NCBI GenBank assembly: GCA_013399115.1
Contig: VXAA01004298.1
Coordinates: 595,460 to 659,459, forward strand
DNA length: 64,000 nucleotides
Reading direction: 5' to 3'
Source: Anseranas semipalmata
Lineage: Eukaryota > Chordata > Aves > Anseriformes > Anseranatidae
Shown here: piece after piece, positions 63,901 to 64,000 of the stretch
How positions within the stretch are numbered: position 1 is the stretch's first letter
Layout: each line of letters begins with the position of its first letter
Translations under genes and position numbers: made by a program
The notes under the pieces: model-generated
The model's input: the letters and a program-made list of their open reading frames with translations, nothing else
The model's database searches: none
What the model was told of the DNA's origin: nothing

Positions 63901-64000
63901 GGATATCTTTTGCTACTACACAGACCTATCAAAAGTATTACATTAAGTATCTAACATTGTTTCCCACTCAACAGATTCACCTCTCTCTTTGACTGATTTT
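60903..64000. other. AT-rich non-coding stretch to window end
   Basis: No supported gene or repeat apart from an A run (about 62286-62299). Plus-strand frames at 61925-62149 and 62568-62762 are short and unsupported by splice or initiation context. Confidence 0.5.

Noticed and set aside
1..64000. Bacterial-type features (operons, Shine-Dalgarno sites, CRISPR, phage, plasmid origin)
   Set aside because: The base composition, splice-like signals and CR1 LINEs identify vertebrate nuclear DNA. No regularly spaced repeats or dense gene arrays exist.

Overview
This is eukaryotic nuclear DNA, almost certainly from a bird. The main evidence is the repeats. Six fragments of CR1 LINEs are recognisable, and two carry the avian-type 3' end: 'ctagatgatctccagaggtccc' read-outs followed by ATTCTGYG octamers. 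The background is AT-rich, CpG-poor and full of homopolymer runs. No long intact gene is present, and there are no operons, CRISPR arrays, phage or plasmid modules. Four isolated ambiguous bases (33739, 36766, 40581, 44112) lie in or beside low-complexity runs, which points to a draft assembly.

Layout. Positions 1-35100 are AT-rich intron-like or intergenic sequence. They contain a CR1 reverse-transcriptase fragment (11868-12222) abutting an inverted CR1 3' fragment (about 12228-12270), a CR1 3' tail (20006-20058), and a 1.1-kb antisense CR1 (25141-26285) that keeps endonuclease and linker but has lost the RT domain. Short candidate exons are scattered on both strands. The best is a plus-strand exon at 28327-28479. 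Positions 35170-36110 are the functional-looking centre: a CpG island (about 35380-35960) with four MYB-type YAACGG motifs within 54 bases, a 17-bp GC-rich minisatellite, a candidate minus-strand first exon on one side and a CR1 fragment on the other. Another good plus-strand candidate exon is at 37835-38028. Positions 38-64 kb are mostly non-coding. They hold a CR1 tail (45057-45127), candidate exons on both strands (45472-45563 minus; 46803-47062 plus), a TATA-box promoter candidate with a perfect 15-bp AP-1 palindrome downstream (49850-50070), a TA microsatellite (52592-52646), a GC-elevated block (54.5-55.6 kb), and a 141-codon minus-strand open frame (59399-59821).

How it fits together. 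The simplest reading is a gene-poor avian region with introns of one or more multi-exon genes around a CpG-island promoter, possibly bidirectional. The plus-strand candidate exons at 28327-28479 and 37835-38028 have matching splice phase. However, an exon pair spanning a CpG island is odd, and the candidates alternate in strand. Each isolated exon call is therefore tentative: in AT-rich DNA of this length some splice-bounded open frames occur by chance. I could not assign any of these peptides to a named protein family, and no gene symbols are given.
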